DNA from: Larimichthys crocea
Lineage: Eukaryota > Chordata > Actinopteri > Sciaenidae
NCBI RefSeq assembly: GCF_000972845.2
Contig: NC_040028.1
Coordinates: 18,777,507 to 18,841,506, forward strand
DNA length: 64,000 nt
Reading direction: 5' to 3'
Shown here: piece by piece, positions 1-10,502 of the stretch
How the letters are laid out: each line of letters starts with the position of its first letter
How positions within the stretch are numbered: the first letter of the stretch is position 1
Notes under the pieces: generated by a model
The model's input: only the letters and a program-made list of their open reading frames with translations
Databases searched by the model: none
Told to the model about the DNA's origin: nothing
Program-made: the position numbers and the translations under genes

Positions 1-432
1 GATTATATGAATGTTTACATCACTTTAATGATGCAGCTGAAGATTTTAATTACTTTATACACCGCTGGGTAGACTGTGAGATCAATGCAATACATCTTAA
101 CTTAGAATAATAGATTATATTAGAAATATATTTTGTATTAGAAATCTGAAATCGATAAATGCAGAAAGGTACAATATTTCCCTCTGAGCTGTAGTGGAGT
201 ATTATAAAATTATATAAAGTGAAATCTTTATACTCCGAAATTGTACTGAGGAACCTATGTGCAACATAGACCAGCACTTATGGTCTGCATCTGGTTTTTA
301 AATATCAAAATCACAACCATCAGGACTGCTGTCGATTCATGAACATCTCCGCAACATCAAACCAGGAGGCTATAAAACTTTTTTTTTTTGCACCAGTGAA
401 AATAAATCCAGTCCAGCCTGTTGTGCATCCAC

Positions 433-505
433 GTCCCAGTGATGTCCCCGTGATGTCCCAGTGATGTCCCCATGATGTCCCAGTGATGTCCCCGTGATGT
501 CCCCC
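433..505. repeat. 11-bp minisatellite, unit about GATGTCCCAGT
   Basis: Six to seven head-to-tail copies of an 11-bp unit alternate between GATGTCCCAGT and GATGTCCCCGT or GATGTCCCCAT, so a 22-bp dimer is also visible. The tract lies just beyond the second exon of the MGC-type gene (transcript orientation), in intron or 3' sequence. Confidence 0.85.
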
Positions 506-513
506 TGTGTCTG

Positions 514-916
514 AGTTAAGCAGTGCCGCAGCTCTCACTGTCACCGTGCAGGTCCGGGGTCTGGCTGCCTGGAGCGATGCTGCCCACTGAGCTCCAGGAC
601 TCGGGGCAGGAGGACTGGCTCACAGACCGCCCGTGGACGTCTCGGCAGGGAACTGAGAAGGAGAAAAAAAAAGTATTCATTTCTATTTATACAATCAATC
701 ATCAATTATTTTCTGCGCACAAGATGATGAAGTGTCCGTGAACTCACCACTGAGGAAAGTTTGCCTCCCGCTGCTGCTCTCCACGCACAGCCGAGGCTTC
801 TCTGGCGTGGACACGGAGCTCTTCAGGCTGGGGACATACGTGGAGCAGGTGTCCAGGTCCCGGCACACCTTGTCCTGGCTGTAAATCACGGCCGACTTAG
901 ACGGAGTACAGCCCAT
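514..916 (-). CDS. 5' part of an unrecognised gene; MGC N-terminus (two exons)
   Basis: Exon 1 runs from the ATG at 916 to 748. It encodes 56 aa starting MGCTPSKSAVIYSQ, rich in Ser, Thr and Cys, and ends at a GTGAGT donor. Exon 2 starts at 652 after a strong pyrimidine tract plus CAG. The phase fits (G|TT) and it continues with a Ser-rich stretch (...SQSSCPESWSSVGS...). Exon 2 either splices near 544 (CAC G|GTGACA) or reads to a TAA at 514-516. Met-Gly-Cys is the classical signal for N-myristoylation plus palmitoylation, so membrane anchoring is inferred. The start resembles the MGC-type N-termini of PDE8 and PCARE, but not enough to assign a family. It lies in the same orientation as cdc16, 1.1 kb downstream of its stop. 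If exon 2 is spliced, the rest of the gene lies left of the window. Confidence 0.5.
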
Positions 917-2039
917 GTCTCCTGGAAGTCAGTGCAGCCGCTCTCCATTGGAAATAAGATCCAGGAGGAACAAACAAGGAAACACCGGAGGGGTGGAGGA
1001 GAAGAGGGTCGGAGACCTCCTCACTCCTCCCCTGAGCCGGATCATGACATCTGAGATGTGATGGCCTGAGCTCCAGACTGTTTCACACCTCTGCAAGGGT
1101 TACAGTTAAGACTTATAAACGTGTTACCACTTTAAATCATAATTAATATATATTTTCCACAATATATTTGGTGTAATATTCCTTTTTTTTACATATAACT
1201 ACCAATAACTTTCAGGTTAATTATCACAAAATGTCTTTTATTAAAAGTCACAAACATGTTAGATTTTTAGTATGCATGGTTTCATGCTGCAGGTCTTAAA
1301 TTAAAAAAAAGGACTCATCAGAGTTATGAGGATCACGTCACAACAGTGAGTAGAAAATAGGCGAGCAGGTAGAAATTTAATATTAAAAAACATTCCCAGC
1401 CCTATCGCCATGACGACGTGTGTTCTTCCAAATCAAACACTTTATTTTTGATCGACACAAAACACAGATCTGCTAAAAAAAAAAAAAAAAAAATTATTTT
1501 TATTGAATTCACCCAAACTGCTTGTGTTTAGCTGGCTCTTTATTCAAGGTGTAAATCCACAGGTTAAGCAACACAGAGTGTCCTGCCATAGGCAGCAATA
1601 AGTGACGACAGTCTTTTTTTTTTTTAGATCGGACGTGAGGTGCGTGGCTGCGTTCGCTCTGTTCAGTCAAGTGTCAAGAGGACCACATGTTCCCGGTGTC
1701 TTCAGATTCAATGCTAAACCAAGTACTCAACCCCTTACCCAAGGCACATGTCAATTCCCCTTTTTAAAGTGCATTCTTGCAAAGATTACTATGATGTACA
1801 GCGGGTGCTGTATAGAAATTCACTCTTACTCATGTTCATAATGTTCACTATGGCGTGTTCTATGTTTTGTCACTTACACAAACAACCATATCTAATGCAC
1901 GAGAGGGAGAATCCACAAGAAACCTTTGGCGGAGGACAAGGTGCCAAAGTTTTGGTTTGGCAGTCGTCCTTGGGCTTAGATGTGTGTACCTATGACAACC
2001 TGTTGCTATGACAGTTCCACCTCCTTCTGCAGGACGACA
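917..2039. other. Intergenic spacer and probable cdc16 3' UTR
   Basis: No exon-like sequence was recognised. Read on the minus strand, this is the downstream flank of cdc16. Poly(A) signals AATAAA (TTTATT on the plus strand) occur near 1499-1504 and 1441-1446, which would give a 3' UTR of about 0.5 kb. The flank also contains poly-A/T runs at 1476-1493 and 1613-1625. It should hold the promoter of the MGC-type gene, but no clear core element is seen. Confidence 0.4.
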
Positions 2040-5000
2040 TCACGTGCTGGTGTCTGACAACGTGTCTAACATCACATCGCTCTCGTACATGTCGCACTCC
2101 AGGGTTAATGATAGTCGCAGAGGGGTCTCGAGCATCATCTTGTCCTGGTTTGACATGGGCGTTTCCAAGGACATGATGCTGGTGTCTTCCAATCTTGGAG
2201 TGGCTAGAAGGTCACCGGGCTCCGACGTGTTCAGCATCTTCATCAGCGCTGGAGTGTTCAAGCTGCCTCGCACCTTGTCGTTGATGTCCGTGCCTTGGTG
2301 GAAACAAACGACAGCACATCTTTGAATATTCACTGCTATGTGAGAACAGAAGAGGAAAATGTTTGGCCGCCACATCAAACATCTCGTTTGACTGTTGTGG
2401 TATTTGTCTAGCTGCCGCAGAGAATTCAGCTGTCAGTATATCTGTATCCTACCGATATAGGCATCCGTGTCACCGATGTACATCTCGATACAGTGGCCGA
2501 GCATCGTCACCGAGAAAGTGTCGTCCCTTTTCAGTCCGAGGGCCTGCACGGAAAGAAAGCAAACCGACGTCAAGCATCTCTTAAAAAAACACATTCACTG
2601 TCGAATCAACCAATCACAGTTGAGACTCCCTTTGACTACCCCACCAACTGAGTTTTTTCAAATATAGACCTCGACCAAATGGTTGACCAGGCAGTTAAAA
2701 TCATTTTGATGCTACACTGAAAGACGGCATCCGTTTGTTTCTTTTTCAGACTGAAAGAAAAGGCACGATACCGTATGAAAGTAGTCGATGGCGCTCTCAA
2801 AGTCGCCCATGAGGCTGTGTACGTATCCTATGGCAGCGTAGGTGGAGGCATGCTGGGGGATTAACACCAGCGCCTGACGGTGGTACTCCAGGGCCTGGTC
2901 ATACTTCCTAAAGAAACAAGCATTGTGATACACAAAGACATCAGATCTCGATGGAGTCAGCGAAATGTCGTCATTAGACGTCTGCAGAACTGTGATAAAA
3001 TACAGCGTATCATACTGTACATTTCCATGACTGTCCAGGCTCAGCCAATACCTTCAATCTGCAGACAAGGAACGCAAAACCATGTGCACGTTGACGAAGT
3101 CTACCATTTTAAATTCAGCAAGTTTAGCTTATTTTCTGCTCAGTCCATCGCTCCACTCTGGTACTGCGACACTAACTGCCTTTAGGTGGCATCATCGACG
3201 CGTCTACAGCAGCAAATTGTTGCTGTCATTATATTGACAGAGGTCGGGCAGGTGTGCTGATCTACTCTGACCGACAGGTTTCCTCGTGGACAGCTGCCTG
3301 CTGACGGCGAGTTTGTGAGCAGAGTATCTGCCAATTTCACGTAAAGGATGAAAGAAATAAAAAGGACAACGCTCGAAAGAGCCCACAACTCCTCCGCACA
3401 TGATTATTGCGAAATATACATTTGTAATGGCATGCGGTGCAGAAATCATTGTTCTCTTTTGGCAGAGATCGAGAAACACAGACAAAAGAAGACTCAGAGA
3501 CTCCAAACAACAATATAATAGATGGATGTCACCAAACCATGTTTGAGTGGTTACTGTAGGCTCAGAAAAACACTGACGACGTATCGATGACGCACCAACG
3601 ACCTACGAGGCGTTCACTTTGCGTGGATGAAACAAAAAAGAAAGAAAAGCAACAACCTTTGAATACAGCTCCACTCAGCCTCCACTCGTGTGGCACACAT
3701 TCTGCAAGCCTCTTATATCTGTTGAGTGGTGGCTATGCATAATTCATTAAAGGGTTTTTTCATGAATTCTCAATTAACGCTCTACCTATGCTGAACCACT
3801 GCGACACAACAAGTTGTTAAGCACGCCTCTGAAAACAGCAAAAAGAAAAAAGAAAAAGGAACAAATTAGAGGAGTATGCGCTCCAGCCAGTCTTCTTTAA
3901 TTATCACTCAGGCTAAATTTAGAAGATGCCAATTAGAAAAACTGGACGCACAGGAAGTTTGGCTCCATACTTACTTCAGTTTCCGACACACGTGGCCCAA
4001 ATTGTTTAACAGAGGCTCCCATTTGTCCACAGTGACCTGTGACAAAAAAAACATAGATTATAGACATGTGGTTCATCATTCACACGTAATATTTATGCAG
4101 TTAAATAAATCATTGCGTACCTCGTTGCCGATGGCTTTGATCTTCTCCATTGCATCGAGAAACAACCTCTCTGCTGTCTTCCAGCTGAAAGAGTGAACAT
4201 GATAAACGTTCTTACATCTTCACTTTCAATAAAACAATATCAATGTACGTATAATCTGAGTACCCTGTGTGTGTGGCTGCTGTTCATTATGAGTTACTTA
4301 AAGCTGTGTGTATACACAGGGAGCAGGATTTGGGTCAGTTTCCTGTTTTGCTGGTCCTGTCCGATCGTCACGTTTAAACGCTCTGATTTTGTACGAGCCG
4401 ACAGAACCGGTGTTTGTCAGTACGAGCTGATCTGAAGAAGCAGCAGCTCGGTGCAGACAGAGTCTTCATGGTGATACATTGCTGTAAAGTTAATAAACGA
4501 CCTGATCATTTTGACTTTTTAATATAACTCTAACACAGCCATGTCACTCATGTTTATCACGTTTGCTGTGTTGGACATCAAACCTCTATTTCTTAAAGTT
4601 TTGTATCACCTGGTGGTTTGAATAGCCCAGTCAACATCATCTGCTACACATCTACCACTGCTGTGTGTCAATAACACTTAGGCTAGTGTTAAACTAGAGG
4701 AGTTGGTGTTGTTGTGTGTGTGTTTGTGGCTGTATGACTCACTCTCCGTTTTGAAAGGCGACCACCGCCACCTCGTGTATGACAAACGGGTCCTCTGGAG
4801 CGATACTAAGAGCCTGGCTGAAGAAACGCTCGGCCAGCTTGGAGTTGTTGGTCAGGCCGTACTCCAGGCCGATGTAGAGCATCGGTAAGTGACACCTGGA
4901 TGAGAGAGACCAAATGTATCTCTGGCTTGTATTTGAATTCAATCTGAGTTTAGGAGCCTCCGCCTACCCTTTCATCAGCTGAGCAGCAGTGAAGTAGGCA

Positions 5001-8000
5001 GCCATGGCTTGGTCATGCTCGCTCTCCACCGCAAACGAATGGCCATATGCAATCCATGCAGGACCATATGTCCTCTCCAGCGTGGTGGCTTTACTACAGG
5101 AGACACACAGTAAGCAATATGAAACTGAACATAAGAAAAACAAGCTGTAATGTGGTCTCAAACAGGATGTATAGGATGTGAAAAGGAAGCACATCCTGTG
5201 TGTGTAGACACGTACCTCAAGTATCGCCGAGCATGTTCGTTTTTGTGGCCAACCATGAGATAGTAGCATCCAACAGCGAACCAGGATACCTGATGACAAG
5301 GTTTTTATTTAGTTATCGAATACTGGAAATGATGTAAAAGGGAAACAGATAGTTCAAACACTTACTGGGTTGTTGGGATACAAGTCTACAAGTTTGTGCG
5401 AGAGGTAAAACAACTCTGCAGAGGGAAAAAAAAGCAAAAAATACTGATGTGTAGGACGAGCAGTGAAATGAAACAATCTTTAAGCATGATTCATGGTTTC
5501 TATGTATTTTACCATTTGCTTTGCCGAGCTCCACCAAAGTTCCTATGTGGACCGGTAAACAGTTGGCGTGGAAGGGATCTTTAACCATCACCCTGAGAGA
5601 AACAAACAAAGCTGCATTCAACGCTCTGACATTTTTACAGTCAAATCTGTATTAACCGTTCATTATTATAAACTAAAATCCATCAAAATTCACACACACA
5701 GAAAAGAAAGCAACATCTGCAACAGCTGGCTTAGAAATGATTTTAAAAGATGAAGAAGTGATCTGAATGTTTATGTCACTATTATTTACAGTGATTGGGC
5801 ACAATTCAACACACAAACATGAAACCTGAAGACACCTACATCGACGTGAGTTTGTGGCACATCTTGAAATCACAGTTATAATAATGCCTCTCGGCAAGAG
5901 ACACCACGACGTCCAAGTTGTCCTGCAGACCGTTGACCATCTCTGGTACCACCAGATCACTGGGCTTGTTATACTGCAGTGGGAAAGGGGGAGAGACAGA
6001 GTGTGTGTGTGTGTGTGTGAGTGTGCGTGTGTGTGTGAGAAAGGTGGGTGTACGGTAGAAAAAAAAAAGAAGACAAGGAGACAGATGAAGAGGGGTTAGA
6101 ACAAAAACAGGACAGAATATTCATAATAGGCATTTGCATTTCAGTGAATATTGTATACAAATGAAGCTCTGATACAAATGAAGCTCTGCAACAGTGGTGT
6201 GTGTGCATGTGTATGTGCATGTGTGTGTTTGTGTGTGTGAGAGCTCTCTTAAAGCTCGAATTAAAAAAAGGACAAGGCAGGACGGCGTATCTAAGTTAGA
6301 GTCAAAATGAACTGGTTTGTTTTGCGTATTATCCTGTGCAACAATTATGTTATTTTAATCATTTCTGGAAAACATTAGAACAATGATGTGTCTGTGGCCC
6401 AGAGGAATAAGCTCTCATCATTGGTCTTTGTCTTTTCATGGGATTAGTTGTTACCTTCTTTAACTTATTCTCAAATAGGAAGTGTAACAGCTCCTCTTCG
6501 TCCTCGGTGCACTGCTGACTCAGAGGAAGTGAGTCCAGGAAGTCTTTCTCTGTTGGAAAATAAAACAACACCTTTCACATATTTCATACATTTTTACAAG
6601 TTATTGACATGATAATAAATATCTAAAGATCAGTGCACATCATGGCTGTAGGGCGGTCTCACCTTCCTGTGCGGTCAACATGTGGTGGGACGTTAAAAGG
6701 TCGAAGGCTTCAAAGCAGTACACGTCCAGTTTCAAGGCCTCTTTGTAGCTGGAGGTGGCCAGTGGTCTGTTGTCCATGGCATCATAGATTTTACCCCGCA
6801 GGAGGCAGATGGAGCTGCTGACCTGAAATATATCACAGAGGGAGAAGAAGGGAGAGTCTAGTAAAGCTCCACAATATTTTATACAGCGTTAAAGTTCTGC
6901 CCACAACAATAACAAGACTGGACTTAGTCGCTGGATATGACACATTGAACCCAGTGTTGACGAGATTAATTTGTGTTATTCGTCTGATTTGTGTGCACTT
7001 GTTTCATTTCAGTTACTCTGTTTCGCTGCTGCCCCCGTGTCTCCTTTCTCTGCCCTTTCTCTGTCTTTGTTGTGCGTTTTGCTGAGGGTGAGGACACACA
7101 GAGCAGTCCAGAGGAGACACAGGCGACTGTACCGATCGTCAAACGGCACACTAAATAAACAGATTTAAAAATGATGGATTGTATTTTTAATTAATGTGTG
7201 AGATGGATCTAATTTATGCGTGGTTCGAGTGTGTTGATTAATTTTCAACCACAACTACACAGGGCTGAGAGGTCAGGACACTTTCTACATTTGTTGGCAG
7301 CTGCATATTTCCAGCAAGAGCCCTCAACAAGAACGATTATTTAAACAAAGTGTGGAGGTGATGTGGACGGTTTTGAGTCGTACGCTGCACAGTGCAGTAT
7401 TTCAGCAGCAGCCCAAACTTACAGCGGCAGGGGACATGTCCCAATCCTTAGTCGACTCTGGTGTCCCGTTGTCCTCTTTCCCACTCATGTCCAGCAGCTT
7501 CTTACTAGCTGGCTCCTCTGCATCCAGGATATCCAAGGCCTGCTGGAACTCTTTGGCAGCATACTAAAAACAAAAACAGACAGAACATTGTGAATCTAAA
7601 GCATAAAAAGGACAGACTCAGGAACACCTTCAGCCAGAGACTGCTGGCACCAAGATGCTCCACAGAGAGACACAAGAAGTCTTTCCTGTGGGGATTAATA
7701 AAGTATTTCTGATTCTGATTTTAGAGCCGATACAGGATGGATTTCTTTCCCAGGTACTTACATGACACCTAGCAGCAAGATACTGACAGGCTCCGTACAG
7801 CTGTGTGTGAGAAGAGAAGAGTGACGTAAATAATTATAATAATAATAATAATAATACATTTTATTTCATAGGCGCCTTTCTGTCACCCAAGGACACCGTA
7901 CAATAAATGAGAGTAGACAGCAAATAACAGAAACAAACAAAAATAAGTATCAAATTACAAGAATACAACATTAACCCTAACTGTTATGCATCATGGACAA

Positions 8001-8606
8001 TGAGCAGCACCCTCTCCATCACACAGTGGACAGACAGCGGAGCAGCTTCTCCACCCTCTGCCATCACACTGTATAACACCTGATAAACACTCAGCTCTCC
8101 TCTGTGGCTCTTTCACCTTTTTTCCCTGTTAAAAGTTTTTCCTCACTCGAACTCGAGGGTCTAAGGACAGAGGGTGTCACTCCCTGTACAGATTGTAAAA
8201 GCCCTCTGAGGCAAATGTACTTTGTGACTTTGGGCTATACAAATAAAATGATTTGATTTGATAATTCACAGTCTCTACACATTTCTCTTTTCTTACTTTG
8301 CAACAAATCTACACTGCCAAATTGCTGTATATACTTTTGTACAATATATTTTATTTACCATTTTGATATTTTATTCTTTATATTCTTATATTGTCTATCG
8401 TCACTGTGTGTAATGCTGCTGCACTGTAATTTCCCAGCTTGTGATAAATAAAGTCTATCTATCTATTTGTGTATCTATCTTAAAACAGGTTAAAATAGGA
8501 CAGTGTAATTGAATCAGATGGAAAAGGCGATTACAAACAGGTGGGTTTTTAAGTGCAGACTTGAATTGTGAGAGTGAGATGAACCCAATCACTAACACAT
8601 CGGATC

Positions 8607-8643
<37 letters not shown>

Positions 8644-8831
8644 TGCAGACTTACCTTGTCAAGTTTTCGTGAGCGGAGGGCATGGGAGGCTCTGTGGTAC
8701 TGTGAGGTCAGATAAAGGCACTGAGCGAGCCAGTAGATGTCCTGGGGATCCTCTGCATGATACAAAGATACAAAGATACAAAGATACAAAGATACATAGA
8801 TACAAAGATACATTAATACATGGATAGATAC

Positions 8832-8866
<35 letters not shown>

Positions 8867-9172
8867 CATAGATACAAAGATACAAAGATACATAGATAGA
8901 TAGATCATAAAATATCAAAACACACCAAACAAAAGAGTCAACACTGCAGCTGTGATGGTACGTAACACACACACATACACACACCTCTGTAGCTTTAGCT
9001 GACAGACTCACTGCTATCACCACAAACAGTTACAGTTACAGTTAGTTACAGTTACAGTTACAGTAACGACACAACCCGTTACAGTTACAGTTACAGTAAC
9101 GACACAAACTCACCGTGAGACAGAGACGCGATCTTGTCGGCCCAGAACAGAGCGCTCTGATACTGCTGCTGT

Positions 9173-9217
<45 letters not shown>

Positions 9218-9384
9218 GTTAGTTTCTCTTGTTGTTTGTTTGTTTGTCTGTCTGTTTGTTTGTTTGTTTGTTTGTTGCAGCAGCCTCTTCTCTCCGGCGT
9301 TAGCATTGTAGCATTAGCCGCTAAGTTAGCAGTTACCTGGTCGATGTACTGTCGGACCCGCTTCCGGAGTCTGTCCAGGTTCAT
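2040..9384 (-). CDS. cdc16: cdc16 / APC6, anaphase-promoting complex TPR subunit (18 coding exons)
   Basis: CDC16 is a TPR scaffold subunit of the APC/C, the nuclear E3 ubiquitin ligase that drives anaphase and mitotic exit. Coding exons (minus strand, 5' to 3'): 9337-9384, 9114-9168, 8655-8752, 7762-7800, 7423-7563, 6663-6822, 6455-6549, 5840-5973, 5513-5592, 5366-5415, 5216-5289, 4968-5093, 4743-4895, 4121-4184, 3975-4036, 2772-2907, 2453-2543, 2040-2293. All introns are GT-AG, all phases close, and the sum is 1860 nt (619 aa plus TGA); human CDC16 is 620 aa. Diagnostic segments are the start MNLDRLRKRVRQYIDQ, KDPFHANCLPVHIGTLVEL in exon 9, YGPAWIAYGHSFAVESEHDQ in exon 12, CHLPMLYIGLEYGLTNNSKL in exon 13 and ASTYAAIGYVHSLMGDFESA in exon 16. 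The TPR array fills most of the protein. The last ~80 residues are diverged and end DTLSDTST. No frameshift or stop was found in any exon. Confidence 0.97.
6001..6040. repeat. (GT)n microsatellite in cdc16 intron
   Basis: An interrupted GT tract (GTGTGT...GAGTGTGCGTGTG) lies about 28 bp from the 5974 splice acceptor of cdc16 exon 8, on the intron side. Confidence 0.9.
7621..7724 (+). mobile_element. LINE relic (reverse-transcriptase ORF C-terminal end and tail) in cdc16 intron
   Basis: The plus strand reads NTFSQRLLAPRCSTERHKKS then FLWGLIKYF and a stop, followed by an AATAAAGTATTTCTGATT-type tail. This is the typical C-terminal end of fish Rex1/L2-like non-LTR retrotransposons (RLL.PRC.TERH.KSF). 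It is heavily 5' truncated. It lies antisense to cdc16 in the intron between the exons at 7423-7563 and 7762-7800. Confidence 0.6.
7823..7985. repeat. (AAT)n tract joined to an interspersed-repeat end
   Basis: AAT repeats at about 7827-7853 are followed by CATTTTATTTCATAGGCGCC and a CACCCAAGGACAC segment, a common teleost retroelement terminus. A related copy lies at 19700-19835, directly after the N gap (TTTTATTTGAAAGCGC...). Confidence 0.55.
7989..8263 (+). mobile_element. 5'-truncated LINE relic, ORF end plus 3' UTR
   Basis: The plus strand encodes IMDNEQHPLHHTVDRQRSSF, a fish LINE C-terminal motif, up to a stop at about 8074. This is followed by the familiar teleost LINE 3' UTR containing GGTCTAAGGACAGAGGGTGT, then GGGCTATACAAATAAAATG and short TGATT repeats. 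It sits antisense in a cdc16 intron. Confidence 0.65.
8390..8478 (+). mobile_element. LINE-type 3' tail ending in (TCTA)n
   Basis: A tail with GCTGCTGCACTGTAATTTCC, then GATAAATAAAG and a short (TCTA)n run, is characteristic of fish LINE 3' ends. Only the terminal part is recognisable. Confidence 0.5.
8608..8642. repeat. (AC)n microsatellite abutting the donor of cdc16 exon 3
   Basis: About 17 AC units start roughly 12 bases beyond the GTAAGT donor at 8654. On the transcribed strand this is a UG repeat inside the intron, next to exon 3 (8655-8752). Confidence 0.9.
8757..8906. repeat. Compound (AAAGATAC)n / (GATA)n microsatellite at the cdc16 exon 3 acceptor
   Basis: Repeated ACAAAGAT and GATA units run for about 150 bp and stop within 5 bases of the CAG acceptor of exon 3. 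On the minus strand the tract reads TATCTTTG / TATC, so it supplies the pyrimidine-rich region of the splice site. Confidence 0.9.
9019..9109. repeat. (CAGTTA)n minisatellite in cdc16 intron
   Basis: Hexamer CAGTTA repeats are arranged in two larger blocks that each end in CAGTAACGACACAA (about 9060-9075 and 9093-9107). The second block stops a few bases from the donor of cdc16 exon 2. Confidence 0.85.
9171..9214. repeat. (AC)n microsatellite at the cdc16 exon 2 acceptor
   Basis: About 20 AC units end in CCACAG, directly at the exon 2 boundary (exon starts at 9168). On the minus strand the acceptor context is (GT)n-CCACAG. Confidence 0.9.
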
Positions 9385-9560
9385 GTTGATGTTTGTCCTG
9401 TTGGCCGGTCAGAACTTTGTCATCCTCAGAGACAGAGGCGGGAAAACAATCAGTGTTTGACCTGAAACAGGACGAGCTGACCTGTTAGCCTGTTAGCCTG
9501 TTAGCCTGTTAGCTGCAAATCAAACCCGCGGCTTCTTCTGCAGCGGGGGCGCAGCGAACA
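9385..9560 (-). promoter_or_regulatory. cdc16: Putative cdc16 promoter / 5' UTR region
   Basis: This is the sequence immediately upstream of the cdc16 start codon. It is locally GC-richer (CCGCGG and GGGGGCGCAG around 9527-9552) and has no TATA box, as expected for a housekeeping cell-cycle gene. It contains four copies of the 8-mer CCTGTTAG at about 9481-9512. It is called from position and composition only. Confidence 0.35.
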
Positions 9561-10149
9561 TGTGCCGTGTGGAAACTACACACTGTGAACAGATGGTTCC
9601 ACATCGGTTCTCTACAAGAAATATATATTATATTATATTATACAGCTGTAAAAAGATAGATATTTTATTTTATTATAATAGAGTAGAGTTTAGTAGAATT
9701 AGATTAGATAATTAGATTGATTAGATATCTTCTATCTCCGACGCCACAGGGGAAGTGTACTTGTTACAGCAGCGATGAAAAGTGTAGCATACCTACAGAT
9801 TAGAAAAAAAGTAGAAAAGGCTAAAAAAAAAAAACAAAAACAAATAAACAGACAGAAATACTATACCCTACAATAACATGAAAACAATCAACAGTACGAG
9901 GATAAAGGTGGCATGATATATAATTAATTTATAATAATTATATAAAAAGGTATTGTAATGTAAAGTGACCCATAGTGTAAGTAAAATATTGCAAGAAATA
10001 AAATAATATAATGTTAAGACATATACATCTTTTAATAACAAGCCGTTATTATATATTTATTTATTTATTGTTTTTATCGTGTTTTTGTATTTTTGTTTTA
10101 TTTATTTTATTTACTTCGTTTCCTTCCATTCTTTGCTCATTGTGTTAGG

Positions 10150-10220
10150 TCTGCAGTTGTGTTATAGATAGATAGAGAGAGATAGATAGATATAGATAGA
10201 TAGATAGATAGATAGATCAG
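10150..10220. repeat. (GATA)n microsatellite, copy 1
   Basis: An interrupted GATA tract. The equivalent tract in copy 2 (20324-20363) is a cleaner (GATA)10 run. Confidence 0.85.
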
Positions 10221-10502
10221 AATCGCTAGAACGCTAGATCGATCAGCTAGTAGTAGATACAATAGGGCTATAATCGATACATACACGGGATTTTAATATA
10301 AATTACCTTCGAACTAACTCCTGCAGGTACGCCCACCTAATCTATTCTGTTTTTGGTCTTATCATATTACCTGAGTCAAAAAGTCCTCATTGCTCATTAA
10401 AACCTCCATACATACATCATACATACATACATATACATACATACATCATACGGCGTAATGTGAAGTAACAGAGACCTTTTTTTGCAGAAAAACACAAGCA
10501 TT

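Noticed and set aside
8592..9023. 143-codon minus-strand frame rich in Tyr/Ile/Ser
   Set aside because: Most of it is the GATA/GATACAAA microsatellite; only residues from cdc16 exon 3 are real coding.
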